29,308 nt of DNA from an uncultured Alistipes sp. (GTDB lineage: Bacteria; Bacteroidota; Bacteroidia; Bacteroidales; Rikenellaceae): assembly GCF_902388705.1 (NCBI RefSeq), contig NZ_CABMQJ010000027.1:1-29308 (forward strand), read 5' to 3'. Position numbers and translations under genes: made by a program. Each line of letters opens with the position of its first letter. Positions within the stretch are counted from its first letter, which is position 1. This document shows positions 7,738-17,068 of the stretch, piece after piece. Under the pieces are notes generated by a model that was given only the letters and a program-made list of their open reading frames with translations, searched no databases and was not told the origin of the DNA.

Positions 7738-9744
7738 ATGATTATGAAAAGGTACTTTTCACACATGGTAACGACACTGCTCGCAGGGGCGTGTCTCGTG
7801 GCAGCATCGTGTTCCAAGTCCGACGAGGGGCCGAAGATTCCCGAACCGAACTTCCCCGATGCCGTTTCCCAGTCCGTCGAAGCCGGCGGCACCTATACGC
7901 TCAATATCGAACCCAACCAGGATTGGGAAGTAAGCGTCCCGACCGCCACGTACCAGTGGTTCTGGATTCAGGACGGCTCGCAGAAAGTCAGCAGCAAAAT
8001 CGGCAGCGCCGGCAAGGCTCAAATCGTGATCGGCATCTCCGAACAGGAGGAGTTCGACCAGAACCGCGTCTGCGAAGTGACGCTGAAGATGGGCGGCCAG
8101 AGCAAGGTCATCCTCACCCTCACGCGTGGCACGCTGGAGCGCTCGTTGAGCATCCGCACCTGCGTAATCGACGCCAACGGTGATTTCACCTACGACCCCG
8201 ACAGCGAAACCAGCGGCCTGTCGTACCTCTACCAGGCCGACCCCGCGACGAACGTCAGCCTGCTGTGGCCCGAAGGACGCATGGGCTTCATGATGCCCGT
8301 GCTCGTCGAGGGCAACTTCAGCTGGGCCGTCAACAAAATGCCCGCATGGGTTACCTCGCACGTTACGGTCGGCAATGCCGGCGAGCGTGTCGAGCTGCTC
8401 CTGATGGGCAACGCTCCCGCCTATCCGCTCGACGGGGCCGACGACAAGCTGGTGTTCATCGACACGGACAACCACGACAAGTCGTTCGAAATCGGCATTA
8501 CGATTCCTCCCTGCCGCGACATCTTCAAAATCTCGGATTTCGAAGCCGTGAGCCGGTTCAACGCCAGGGCCGAATACTACAACTCCAAGACCAGCAGTTG
8601 GGTTCCGGGCAGCGCCATGGGCAGCATCATGGGCATCGACGGTTCGAAAATCTACGTCTTCTCGGAGGTCAAACAGCAGTACGGCGAACCCTACCTGACC
8701 GGCGATGCGGAAGATATCGCCTGGATCACCGTGACCGAGGAGCCCTGGGACGAAACCTCCGAAGGCGGCGTCGTGCAGACGCGCAAGGTGCTGGTCGGCG
8801 TTTCGGCCAACCCCGGCGACGCCCGCAAAGGCGTCGTGGTGGCCCTGCCCGCATCGGAAGCGGCGAAAATCACCGGCCCCGACGATATAATCGACGCCGC
8901 AGAGGTGCGGGAGCAGTACAAACCGTATATCATCACCACCATCGAGCAGGAGGCTACTCCGGGCGCCATCGAGGCCGCGGAGCCCGATTATATGACCGAG
9001 GCGGGCGCCGCATTCGTAAAACTGGCTTCGGGCGCATGGCCTGTAACCGACTACCAGGTAACCGACGGTTATCAACTGACCTACACCAAAGCCGATTCGT
9101 GGCAGAAGTCCTACCTGACTTTCAACCGGGAATATACGGACTATGCGGTTTACGGTTACGACGGACCCCAGGAACCGCTGGACAAGGACAACTGCTGGAT
9201 TACGGTGGAGAAATCCTCGAAAGGAGTCGTTATCAGGATGGCTCCCGAGAAATATGCGAAGGAGGCGAAGGAGAGCTTCGTCGTATTCTCCGACGCAGCG
9301 GGTTCGTATGCCATGGTCTACTGCATCTATGACCCCGATGCCGACATCGGCGGAGGCGGCGATGACTTCGAAGTGAAGTTCGCTTCGGCGAATGTCAACG
9401 GCGCGATACTGGAGGCAATCACGCAGGATAATTACAAACAGATCGCCGCACAGTACGGTTTTGCCGAGAGCGACTTCAAGGAGAACCTCGAAATGAACAT
9501 CGTCCAGTACGTCCTGATTTACACCGCGGCAAACCCCGCGAACGCCGAACTGGAGGTTACCTCCACCCAGAACATGATGGTCATGCCGTGGGGACTCGAA
9601 TGGCTCGACTACGAACCCCTGTCCGAAACGCGGCTGCTGATTTCCATGACCCGGCCCGGCGCGGAAGACCCCGCTACCGGCATGGTGCAATTCCTCAAGG
9701 GAGAAGGTTTCCGGTGCATCATCCACTGCAAACCCACTTTCTAA
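7738..9744 (+). CDS. Large surface lipoprotein of unknown function (BACON-like N-terminus)
   Basis: A 668-residue lipoprotein with signal ending in LVAASC, cysteine 25, followed by SKSDEG. A start at the second ATG (7744, MKRYFSHM) is equally plausible. Residues about 45-135 resemble a BACON-type all-beta domain (VEAGGTYTLNIEPNQDWEVS, then VILTLTRGT). The remainder is beta-rich with no enzyme motif I can identify. It may belong to one of the Bacteroidetes lipoprotein DUF families (DUF5003 is my best guess, not verified). It follows the previous gene by 55 bp and ends just before a terminator-like hairpin, so it is the last gene of the highly transcribed SusCD half. A substrate-capture role at the cell surface is inferred from position only. 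Confidence 0.72.
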   Translation: MIMKRYFSHMVTTLLAGACLVAASCSKSDEGPKIPEPNFPDAVSQSVEAGGTYTLNIEPNQDWEVSVPTATYQWFWIQDGSQKVSSKIGSAGKAQIVIGISEQEEFDQNRVCEVTLKMGGQSKVILTLTRGTLERSLSIRTCVIDANGDFTYDPDSETSGLSYLYQADPATNVSLLWPEGRMGFMMPVLVEGNFSWAVNKMPAWVTSHVTVGNAGERVELLLMGNAPAYPLDGADDKLVFIDTDNHDKSFEIGITIPPCRDIFKISDFEAVSRFNARAEYYNSKTSSWVPGSAMGSIMGIDGSKIYVFSEVKQQYGEPYLTGDAEDIAWITVTEEPWDETSEGGVVQTRKVLVGVSANPGDARKGVVVALPASEAAKITGPDDIIDAAEVREQYKPYIITTIEQEATPGAIEAAEPDYMTEAGAAFVKLASGAWPVTDYQVTDGYQLTYTKADSWQKSYLTFNREYTDYAVYGYDGPQEPLDKDNCWITVEKSSKGVVIRMAPEKYAKEAKESFVVFSDAAGSYAMVYCIYDPDADIGGGGDDFEVKFASANVNGAILEAITQDNYKQIAAQYGFAESDFKENLEMNIVQYVLIYTAANPANAELEVTSTQNMMVMPWGLEWLDYEPLSETRLLISMTRPGAEDPATGMVQFLKGEGFRCIIHCKPTF

Positions 9745-9755
9745 TCACTACCCGG

Positions 9756-9797
9756 AAAACAGGGCCCTTGTTCGCAAGGGCGGGGGCCCTGTTTTTT
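9756..9797 (+). terminator. Internal intrinsic terminator or attenuator
   Basis: The outer stem pairs 9756-9767 (AAAACAGGGCCC) with 9784-9795 and runs into a T tract ending at 9797. An alternative inner stem CCCTTG-TTCG-CAAGGG with a stable TTCG tetraloop occupies 9765-9780. It lies 11 bp after the preceding stop codon and 45 bp before the next gene. No obvious promoter follows it, so partial read-through into the LRR and protease genes is likely. Confidence 0.75.
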
Positions 9798-9842
9798 ACG
9801 ACTATAATTAATTGAGAAACTACAGAGCAGGTTTTTTTAGAT

Positions 9843-12515
9843 ATGAAACTATTCAGATTTTTCGTAATCGCATCGATCGCATGCCTTTCGACGGCTTTCC
9901 TCGGCGGATGTTCCGACGACGAGGGCGTCGACAACCGTGACCTCGATTACGGATACGTTCAATTCAAGTTATACAAGGAGGCGTCTTACGACGGCACCCG
10001 GGCTGTCAAACCCCAGCTCGACTACCTCTCCGAGGCAAGCAAGGTAAAGGTAACGCTTTACTACAACGAACAGACCATCGCCCAGACGCTCACGCTCTCG
10101 GCCGCCGACAAGCCCAGCGCCGAATTCGGCCTGCGCAGCGAGAAACTCAAACTGCTGACCGGCAGCTACCAAATCATCACCTTCTCGCTCTACGACGCGA
10201 ACGACGAGCTGCTTTACAACGGCACCCCGCTCGACAACACCCTCGAGGTCATCTCCGGGGGACTGTCCGTACGTGACCTGACCGTCAATGTCGCGCCGCG
10301 CGGCAAAGTGCGTTTCCGCATCACCAAGGACATGTCCGGGTTCCACGAAACCCCCGGCAAGACGCGTGCCGTCGAGCGCGAGTACACGTTCGACGAAATC
10401 GCGTTCATGAAACTCACGGTCAAACACCGCATCACCAACGAGCAGACCGTCTTCGACATGCTGCCCACCAAGTTCACCACCCATTTTAAGGACGACACGG
10501 AGGAGGGCGCACCCGAAGACAAGGAAGATGGCTACCAGACTTCGACGCTGACCTGCGACACCCTGCTCTCGCTCAAGGCCGGCGACTACACCCTGGCCTC
10601 CTTCGAGGCCTACGACAAGAACAAGCTCCTGCTGGAGACCAACAACCGCCCCGCAGGCGAGGGTTTCAGCATCGAGGACAACAAGACGACCAAGACCGAC
10701 GTGAAGGTCACGCTCTACGAGGCCGACGAATATATCCGCGACTACTACGCGCTCTACCAAATCTGGAAAGCGCTCGACGGCGAGAACTGGTACTACCGGG
10801 GCGAAAGCTTCGTCCAGGGCGCCAACTGGGACTTCAACAAGGATCCCGACATGTGGGGCAACCAGCCGGGCGTCGAGCTGCATTCCAACGGCCGCGTGGC
10901 CAAAATCGACATCAGCGAATTCGGCTTCCGGGGACACCTGCCCGCGGCCATCGGCCAGTTCACGGAACTCATCGAGCTCGCCCTGGGCACCCACGGCGAC
11001 ACCAACCTGCTCGGCTACGACCCGTCGCTGGCCCCCGACAAGAGCCTCACGGAGCGCAAACGCACCCGCATGGAGCGCAACAAGGCGTTCCTGGAGCTGA
11101 TCCATACGCCCACGCAGGTGTCCGAACCGATTGCATTCGCACTGGCCGAACACAATATCTCGATTCCGGCCACCTCGCTCTACAAAGAGTACTCCGAAGA
11201 CGAGATTATCGACCGGAAGACGGGCCTCCAGAAGAACATCCGTCCCTACGACGTCATACACGGCAAACTGGTCAACGGCCTCAAGTCCGTCGACCCTGCC
11301 ATCGGCAAACTCCAGAAACTCGAGAACCTCAATATCGCCAACGGCGAGCTGGAATCGCTGCCCGACGAAATCGCCGACCTCAAGTCGCTGACCGACCTCG
11401 AGATCTACAACTGCCCGAAGATGATTCGTTTCCCGATGGGAGTCGCCGCGATGCCGGAACTCATTTCGCTTAACATCTCCAACAACGCACAGTGGTCGCC
11501 CGAAGAGCTTTACAAAGGCCTCGACGCCATCGCCAACGGCCCCTCGAAAGAGAAGCTGCAGATTCTTTACGCTACGAACAACAAGCTCAAAGAGGTACCC
11601 GAATCGTTCCGCAACCTGAAGAAAATCGGCCTGCTCGACCTGTCGAAGAACCAAATCGAAACAATCCACCCCTTCGGCAAGGAGGTCGCCCCCGTACAGC
11701 TCTACCTGGACAACAACAACCTGACGCACATCCCCGTGGACGAAGACGGTTATTTCTGCGGCACGGACGACACGGAAACGATTTCGGTGACCTACAACAA
11801 ACTCGCCAAGGTTCCCAACATTTTCTCGGCCAAGAGCAAATTCGCGATGAAGTCGGTCGACTTCTCGTACAACGACATCGACGGTTTCGAGGGCGAGGAT
11901 ACCGACAGCTACAAGGGCATCCGCGTTTCGACCTTCACGCTTTCGGGCAATCCCAAGCTGACCAAATTCCCCACCTGCTTCGCCAAGTCGAATTCGATGA
12001 TCGGCTACATCGTCCTGCGCGCCTGCAGCATCAGCGAGTTCCCCAAAGGCTGCTTCGACAGCAAGAACTCCGTGGCGCTCATGTCGCTCGACCTGTCGTA
12101 CAACGCCCTCAAGGAGCTGCCCGAGGACTTCACGGCCGAGAAACTGCCCTACTTCTACGGCATCGACGTGTCGTACAACGCCTTCGACAAGTTCCCGTGG
12201 GGGCCGCTCGACTGCAAGGGACTCACGGTATTCTCCATCCGCGGCCAGCGCGACGCCGAGGGCCGGCGCTGCCTGCGCGAGTGGCCTACGGGCATCTACA
12301 AGCACACCGGCCTGCGCGGGTTCTACATCGGCTCGAACGACCTGCGCAAGATCGACGACACGATTTCCTACCTGATTTACCAGCTCGACATCAGCGACAA
12401 CCCCAACATCACGTTCGACGCTTCGGGAATCTGCTACTACTGGAAGCAGGGCGCCTATACACTCATCTACGACAAGACGCAGAACATCCTGAACTGTGAC
12501 AAAATGCTCGAATAA
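9843..12515 (+). CDS. Leucine-rich-repeat lipoprotein (DUF4458-like N-terminus)
   Basis: An 890-residue surface lipoprotein. The signal ends in FLGGC, cysteine 23, followed by SDDEG, which resembles the surface-export signal described for Bacteroides lipoproteins. Residues about 30-290 form two beta-rich domains of the DUF4458 type (YGYVQFKLYKEASYD, SYQIITFSLYDAND). Residues about 300-360 are an LRR cap (ALYQIWKALDGENWYYRGE, then NGRVAKIDISEFGF). From about 360 to the C-terminus come many irregular LRRs such as LQKLENLNIANGELESLPDE and LLDLSKNQIETI. There is no catalytic motif, so binding or adhesion is the likely role. It follows the terminator-like hairpin and precedes a second LRR lipoprotein by 19 bp. 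Confidence 0.85.
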   Translation: MKLFRFFVIASIACLSTAFLGGCSDDEGVDNRDLDYGYVQFKLYKEASYDGTRAVKPQLDYLSEASKVKVTLYYNEQTIAQTLTLSAADKPSAEFGLRSEKLKLLTGSYQIITFSLYDANDELLYNGTPLDNTLEVISGGLSVRDLTVNVAPRGKVRFRITKDMSGFHETPGKTRAVEREYTFDEIAFMKLTVKHRITNEQTVFDMLPTKFTTHFKDDTEEGAPEDKEDGYQTSTLTCDTLLSLKAGDYTLASFEAYDKNKLLLETNNRPAGEGFSIEDNKTTKTDVKVTLYEADEYIRDYYALYQIWKALDGENWYYRGESFVQGANWDFNKDPDMWGNQPGVELHSNGRVAKIDISEFGFRGHLPAAIGQFTELIELALGTHGDTNLLGYDPSLAPDKSLTERKRTRMERNKAFLELIHTPTQVSEPIAFALAEHNISIPATSLYKEYSEDEIIDRKTGLQKNIRPYDVIHGKLVNGLKSVDPAIGKLQKLENLNIANGELESLPDEIADLKSLTDLEIYNCPKMIRFPMGVAAMPELISLNISNNAQWSPEELYKGLDAIANGPSKEKLQILYATNNKLKEVPESFRNLKKIGLLDLSKNQIETIHPFGKEVAPVQLYLDNNNLTHIPVDEDGYFCGTDDTETISVTYNKLAKVPNIFSAKSKFAMKSVDFSYNDIDGFEGEDTDSYKGIRVSTFTLSGNPKLTKFPTCFAKSNSMIGYIVLRACSISEFPKGCFDSKNSVALMSLDLSYNALKELPEDFTAEKLPYFYGIDVSYNAFDKFPWGPLDCKGLTVFSIRGQRDAEGRRCLREWPTGIYKHTGLRGFYIGSNDLRKIDDTISYLIYQLDISDNPNITFDASGICYYWKQGAYTLIYDKTQNILNCDKMLE

Positions 12516-12534
12516 CACTTAAGGAGAAAAGACA

Positions 12535-14178
12535 ATGAAAATCACAAGCTATATAACCGTCCTTCTCTGCACTTTCGCGTGCTTCAGCTGCTCCGACGAC
12601 AAGACAGTCGGCTTCGGGGTGGACAAAGACGCCGTCCAGATGGGTGCCGAAGGAGGCAAATATACCGTCCGGGTGGCTGCAGGCAACGACTGGATCGCCA
12701 CGACCGACGAACCCTGGATTACCATTTCGCCGGCCAACGGCCGCGGCTCGGTCGACTGCCAGCTCATCATCGACTCGGCGCTGCTGGCCTCGCCCCGCCG
12801 CGGCGTAGTCCGCATCCAGGACCAGAAAACCCGCGACCACAGGGAAATCACCATCGACCAGCAGGGCTTCGACTATGCCATCACGGTCGACAAGCCGGAG
12901 GTTTCGGTCGACAATTACGCGGTCTACGGCACGCGCTACTTCGAAGTGAAGGTCAAAACCAACGTCGATTTCGACGTCGAGGTTCCCGAGTCGTCCCAGA
13001 GCTGGCTCAAGTTCGACCGGTACACGGTCGAGTTCGACCGCGGCATCCGTCCGCGCGAAATCACCGTGCGCTTCAACTGGGGCATCAACTCGCAGCCCAA
13101 CGAGCGCATCGCCGACATCAGCTTCAAACCCAAAGAGTCGGTCGAACTGGCCCGGCAGGACAAGCTCCTCGTCACGCAGAAGGCCGCCGAACCGATTGTG
13201 GAGAACACCCGCGAAGGCGACTCGGTCGCACTGCTGGCCGTAGCCCGCACGCTTGAACTGTGGAGCTCGTGGGAGGGCACCGGCGAGAAGATGGACAACT
13301 GGAGCGGCGTAGAACTCTGGGAAGAGGGCATGAAAGGCTACACGGAGCAGAAGAAAGGCCGTGTGAAATACGCCAGCTTCTTCATGTTCAACACCAAGGA
13401 GGAGATTCCGTTCGAAGTGCAGTACCTGACGGCCGCCGACGAGTTGCGCTTCTTCAGCAACGAAAACGGTTTCATGAAGAGCCTCAACACGGGCGAACAC
13501 ATCACCAAGCTCACGCAGCTGCGGCGCCTCACCATCTCGGCATACGGCCTGACGGAACTGCATCCGGACTTCAGGAACCTCGCGAATCTGGAATATCTCG
13601 ATTTGAGCAGCAACAACTTCCAGACGATTCCGGCCGACCTCAACAAGACGAACTTCCCCAAACTGCGGACGCTGATTCTCAACGCCAACACGCGCCACAA
13701 CATCTATGACTTGAGCAATACGGTGGAAACCAACTACGGCGGCTTTTCCGACGAGGAGGAGTTCCCGCGCCGGATGATCGAATGGGATCTCGATACGCTG
13801 GTGCTCTCGGTGAACTACCTGCGCGGCCCGCTTCCCGCGATGGAGGATTACGAGAAATACACCGAACAGGACATCATCGACGCCGACACGCTGCCCCGGG
13901 CACTGATCGGCACCCCGAAAGTCATGCCCCACACCAAGCGTTTCGCCATCAACCTCAACCGCCTGACCGGCGAACTGCCCGCGTGGCTGCTCTACCATCC
14001 GGCGCTCGACTGGTGGGCACCTTTCCAGCTGGTGTTCACACAGGAGGGCAAGACTTTGGAGGGCAACATGGCAGGCTTCAGCAACGAGCCCATCAACATG
14101 AACTATTACTACGAATTCTACAAGGGATTCAAGAATCCCGATGCAGACGAGGAGGACGAAACTCCCGACAACAAATAA
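12535..14178 (+). CDS. BACON/LRR surface lipoprotein
   Basis: A 547-residue lipoprotein. The signal ends in FACFSC, cysteine 19, followed by SDDK. Residues about 28-120 are a BACON-type domain (MGAEGGKYTVRVAAGNDWIA, DEPWITISPANGRGS, ending ITIDQQG), a fold linked to protein or mucin binding in Bacteroidetes. A second beta domain follows at about 120-220. From about 225 an LRR cap and a short LRR array appear (LTQLRRLTISAYGL, LEYLDLSSNNFQTIPADL). Cap and repeats resemble those of the preceding gene, so the two probably share an ancestral LRR module. It ends 3 bp before the protease gene, which suggests translational coupling and a joint role in substrate capture and cleavage. Confidence 0.83.
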   Translation: MKITSYITVLLCTFACFSCSDDKTVGFGVDKDAVQMGAEGGKYTVRVAAGNDWIATTDEPWITISPANGRGSVDCQLIIDSALLASPRRGVVRIQDQKTRDHREITIDQQGFDYAITVDKPEVSVDNYAVYGTRYFEVKVKTNVDFDVEVPESSQSWLKFDRYTVEFDRGIRPREITVRFNWGINSQPNERIADISFKPKESVELARQDKLLVTQKAAEPIVENTREGDSVALLAVARTLELWSSWEGTGEKMDNWSGVELWEEGMKGYTEQKKGRVKYASFFMFNTKEEIPFEVQYLTAADELRFFSNENGFMKSLNTGEHITKLTQLRRLTISAYGLTELHPDFRNLANLEYLDLSSNNFQTIPADLNKTNFPKLRTLILNANTRHNIYDLSNTVETNYGGFSDEEEFPRRMIEWDLDTLVLSVNYLRGPLPAMEDYEKYTEQDIIDADTLPRALIGTPKVMPHTKRFAINLNRLTGELPAWLLYHPALDWWAPFQLVFTQEGKTLEGNMAGFSNEPINMNYYYEFYKGFKNPDADEEDETPDNK

Positions 14179-14181
14179 GCA

Positions 14182-16218
14182 ATGAAGATGAAAAGATATT
14201 TATACGGCATTCTTGCCCTTGCATTTCTGGCATTTACCGCCTGCACCAACGAGGAATTCCCGACCACGGAGCCTGTCGGGCCGGAACCCCCGGCCGGGCA
14301 TGCGGAAGGCGAACTGCTCGTCAAATTCGCACCTTACGTAAGCGAAATCCTCGACCGGACGGCAGCGGCGACCCGCAGCGGCGGGCCCGCCACCCGCTCG
14401 GGCGTCCTCTCCGTCGACGAGATTCTCGACATCGTCGGCGGCTACGAAATCCAGCGCGTATTCCCGGCCGATCCCCGCAACGAGGAGCGCACCCGCGAAT
14501 CGCAGCTTCACCTGTGGTACGTCGTCCGCTTCGGCGAGGATTTCACCGCCGAGCAGGTCGCCGAGAAACTCTCGACCGTGGGCGAAGTCCAGCGCGTGGA
14601 CTTCAACCGCACCATCCGGCGCGCCTACGACAAAAAAGCCACACCCCTGACGCGCGAGGCGCTCGCGGCCATGCAGCGCACGACCCGCGCCCTCGCCGGC
14701 GAGGAGTACCCCTTCAACGACGAACTGCTGCCGATGCAGTGGCACCTGATTAACCGCGGCATGTTCGGCGACAAATCGATTGTCGGCGCCGACGTGCAGT
14801 GCGAGCAGGCATGGAAAAACTCGACGGGCGACAAATCGATTATCGTCGCCGTCCTCGACGAGGGCGTGGCGATCGACCACCCCGATCTGAAGGACAACAT
14901 GTGGGTCAACGAAAACGAAATCTACCGCTCGAACCGGGACAACGACGGCAACGGCTATGCCGGCGACGTCTACGGCTATAACTTCGTCAAGGAATCGGGC
15001 ATCATCTCGTGGGAGGACATAAACGACGTGGGCCACGGCACGCACGTCGCGGGCGTAATCGCCGCCCGGAACGACAACGGCACGGGCATCAGTTCGATTG
15101 CCGGCGGCCGCGGCGACATCCCCGGCGTAAAAATCATGAGCTGCCAGATTTTCTCGGGCAACACCCAGAGCAACATCATGTCGTCGGTACGTGCCATCAA
15201 ATACGCCGCCGACAACGGCGCCGTGATTTTGCAGTGCAGCTGGGGCTATCCGTCGGGCAGCGCCAATCCCCTCGACTGGGGCGATCCGGGCTTCAAGACC
15301 GAAGAGGAGTGGGCCAAGGGTTCGCCGCTGGAAAAGGAGGCGCTCGACTACTTCATCCACAACGCAGGTTCGCCCAACGGCCCCATCGAGGGCGGCCTGG
15401 CGATTTTCGCCGGAGGCAACGAATACGCGCCGCAGGCCGGATTCCCGGGAGCCGCCGAGCAGTGCATCTCGGTTTCCGCCACGGCTGCCGACTACACGCC
15501 CGCCGTCTACACCAACTACGGCCCCGGCATCACGATCGCGGCCCCGGGCGGCGACCAGTTCTACTACTACGAATACTTCGACGAGAACCACAAGCGCGGC
15601 GAAATCGGCGGCACGCTTTCGACGCTCCCCTTTAACGTCAGCGAAACGGGCTACGGCTACATGGAGGGCACCTCGATGGCCTGCCCGCACGTATCGGGCG
15701 TAGCGGCGCTCGGCCTTTCGTACGCCGCGCAGCTCCGCCGCCACTTCACGGCCGACGAGTTCAAGGCGCTGCTCTATGAAACGACCACACCCATCGACGA
15801 CTATATGACAGGGCTGAAAACCTACTACAACACCGCCCTCGACCTCGGTATGAACCAACCCGTGCAGATGACCCTCTCCAACTACCGCAACCAGATGGGC
15901 GTAGGACAGGTCAACGCCGCCAAACTGCTCAACGCCGTCGCCGGCAAAGGCATCCAGATGTCGTTCCCGAACCTTTACATCGCACTCGGCAAGGAGGTCA
16001 GGGCCATTCCGGCCAACTACTTCCCCGACGGCGAATCGCTGACCTATACGGTCGCCGTCGCCGACACTTCGATCGCCACGGCGACGGTGGAAGGTGCCAA
16101 GCTGACGGTCAAGGGGCTGAAGATCGGCACGACCAAGGCGACCGTCACTTCGAGCAAGGGCGAAACGCACGCCTTCAACATCACGGTGCGCAAGGCAACG
16201 GGCAACGGCTGGCTCTAA
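14182..16218 (+). CDS. Subtilisin-like (S8) serine protease lipoprotein
   Basis: An endopeptidase anchored to the outer membrane, 678 residues. The signal ends in AFTAC, cysteine 21, followed by TNEE. Residues about 40-190 resemble the propeptide of S8 proteases (GELLVKFAPYV, LHLWYVVRFGEDFT, VGEVQRVDFN). The catalytic triad is complete: Asp226 in VAVLDEGVAIDHPD, His285 in GHGTHVAGVIA and Ser498 in GTSMACPHVSGVAAL. Asn413 in FAGGNEY is the oxyanion residue. Residues about 600-675 form a Big_2-like Ig domain (VADTSIATATVEG, LKIGTTKATVTS). No type IX secretion C-terminal domain is seen, so it travels by the lipoprotein route. The start at 14182 has an alternative 6 bp on (14188). It is likely the degradative enzyme of the locus, releasing peptides for SusCD. 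Confidence 0.93.
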   Translation: MKMKRYLYGILALAFLAFTACTNEEFPTTEPVGPEPPAGHAEGELLVKFAPYVSEILDRTAAATRSGGPATRSGVLSVDEILDIVGGYEIQRVFPADPRNEERTRESQLHLWYVVRFGEDFTAEQVAEKLSTVGEVQRVDFNRTIRRAYDKKATPLTREALAAMQRTTRALAGEEYPFNDELLPMQWHLINRGMFGDKSIVGADVQCEQAWKNSTGDKSIIVAVLDEGVAIDHPDLKDNMWVNENEIYRSNRDNDGNGYAGDVYGYNFVKESGIISWEDINDVGHGTHVAGVIAARNDNGTGISSIAGGRGDIPGVKIMSCQIFSGNTQSNIMSSVRAIKYAADNGAVILQCSWGYPSGSANPLDWGDPGFKTEEEWAKGSPLEKEALDYFIHNAGSPNGPIEGGLAIFAGGNEYAPQAGFPGAAEQCISVSATAADYTPAVYTNYGPGITIAAPGGDQFYYYEYFDENHKRGEIGGTLSTLPFNVSETGYGYMEGTSMACPHVSGVAALGLSYAAQLRRHFTADEFKALLYETTTPIDDYMTGLKTYYNTALDLGMNQPVQMTLSNYRNQMGVGQVNAAKLLNAVAGKGIQMSFPNLYIALGKEVRAIPANYFPDGESLTYTVAVADTSIATATVEGAKLTVKGLKIGTTKATVTSSKGETHAFNITVRKATGNGWL

Positions 16219-16230
16219 ACGGACACGACG

Positions 16231-17046
16231 ATGCGATACGGAGTGACAACGGCACGTGTGCTTCTCTGCTGCGGGGCTTTGTGGACGGCGGTTGCCGCCA
16301 CACCGCTCCGTGCGCAGCTGCGTATCGTCCCGCGCGCAAAACTCGACAGCCTGGCGCACCCCGCCACGGCCAGGGGAGGCGAAGCGATGCGCTTCGAACG
16401 CACGCAGATCGAAACCGGCCGCATCGGCGAGGACGACGCCCCGTCGCGCTACGAATACAAATGGCATAACGACGGCACCGCACCGCTCGTCATCACCCGC
16501 ACGGTGACGACCTGCGGCTGCGCCGTGGCGACTTTCGACAAACAGCCCGTGCGGGCCGGCGGCCAAAGCACCGTGACGGTCACCTACCACCCCAAAGGGC
16601 ATCCGGGTAATTTCTACCGGCGGATCTTCGTCTACACGCAGCTCTCCGACAAGGAGCCGACAGCCATCCTCGAACTGACGGGCAGCGTCGAAGCATCGAA
16701 ACGAACGGACGACGACTATCCCTACGCCATGGGGCCGCTGCGGCTCAAGCAGCAGGCCGTCCGCTTCGACCCGTCGGCAGGCCCGGCCGAGGAGCGCATC
16801 GAATGCCTCAATACGGGCGACAAAGCGCTGCACCCGGGCAGCGAAGCGAACCGGCTTCCTGCGGGAATCACGCTTTCGTGCGAACCCGCGACACTCGCCC
16901 CGGGCCGGACAGGCGATTTAATCATCCGGTTCGACCCCGCCGCAGCGCCGCAGCGCCTGCCCCGACAGCTGCCGCTGATCATACAGGGGCCCGACGTCCC
17001 GCCGAGCCTACGCACCCTGCAAATCCGGTTCGAAGAAACAGAATAA
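16231..17046 (+). CDS. DUF1573-family secreted protein
   Basis: A 271-residue exported protein with a signal peptide (VLLCCGALWTAVAATPLRAQ) and no lipobox, so probably periplasmic. Residues about 55-150 match the DUF1573 Ig-like pattern: FERTQIETGRIGED, YKWHNDGTAPLVITRT, the hallmark TTCGCAVA, and VTVTYHPKGHPGNFYRRI. A second, more degenerate copy of an Ig-like domain follows at about 165-270 (ECLNTGDKAL, CEPATLAPGRTGDLIIRF). The function of DUF1573 proteins is unknown. The gene starts 12 bp after the protease stop and 22 bp precede the next gene, so it belongs to the same operon. It has been placed with envelope assembly in other contexts, but I see no direct evidence of that here. Confidence 0.82.
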   Translation: MRYGVTTARVLLCCGALWTAVAATPLRAQLRIVPRAKLDSLAHPATARGGEAMRFERTQIETGRIGEDDAPSRYEYKWHNDGTAPLVITRTVTTCGCAVATFDKQPVRAGGQSTVTVTYHPKGHPGNFYRRIFVYTQLSDKEPTAILELTGSVEASKRTDDDYPYAMGPLRLKQQAVRFDPSAGPAEERIECLNTGDKALHPGSEANRLPAGITLSCEPATLAPGRTGDLIIRFDPAAAPQRLPRQLPLIIQGPDVPPSLRTLQIRFEETE

Positions 17047-17068
17047 GAAACAGATAAAAACAAGTCAT

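Noticed and set aside
14200..16833. Very long antisense open frame (877 codons) opposite the protease gene; similar ones lie opposite SusC, SusD, the LRR genes and the GH127-family gene.
   Set aside because: The sense strand has signal peptides, catalytic motifs and operon spacing. Antisense frames in GC-rich genes stay open because of codon bias, and these translations are low-complexity in R, G, V and A with no recognisable domain.
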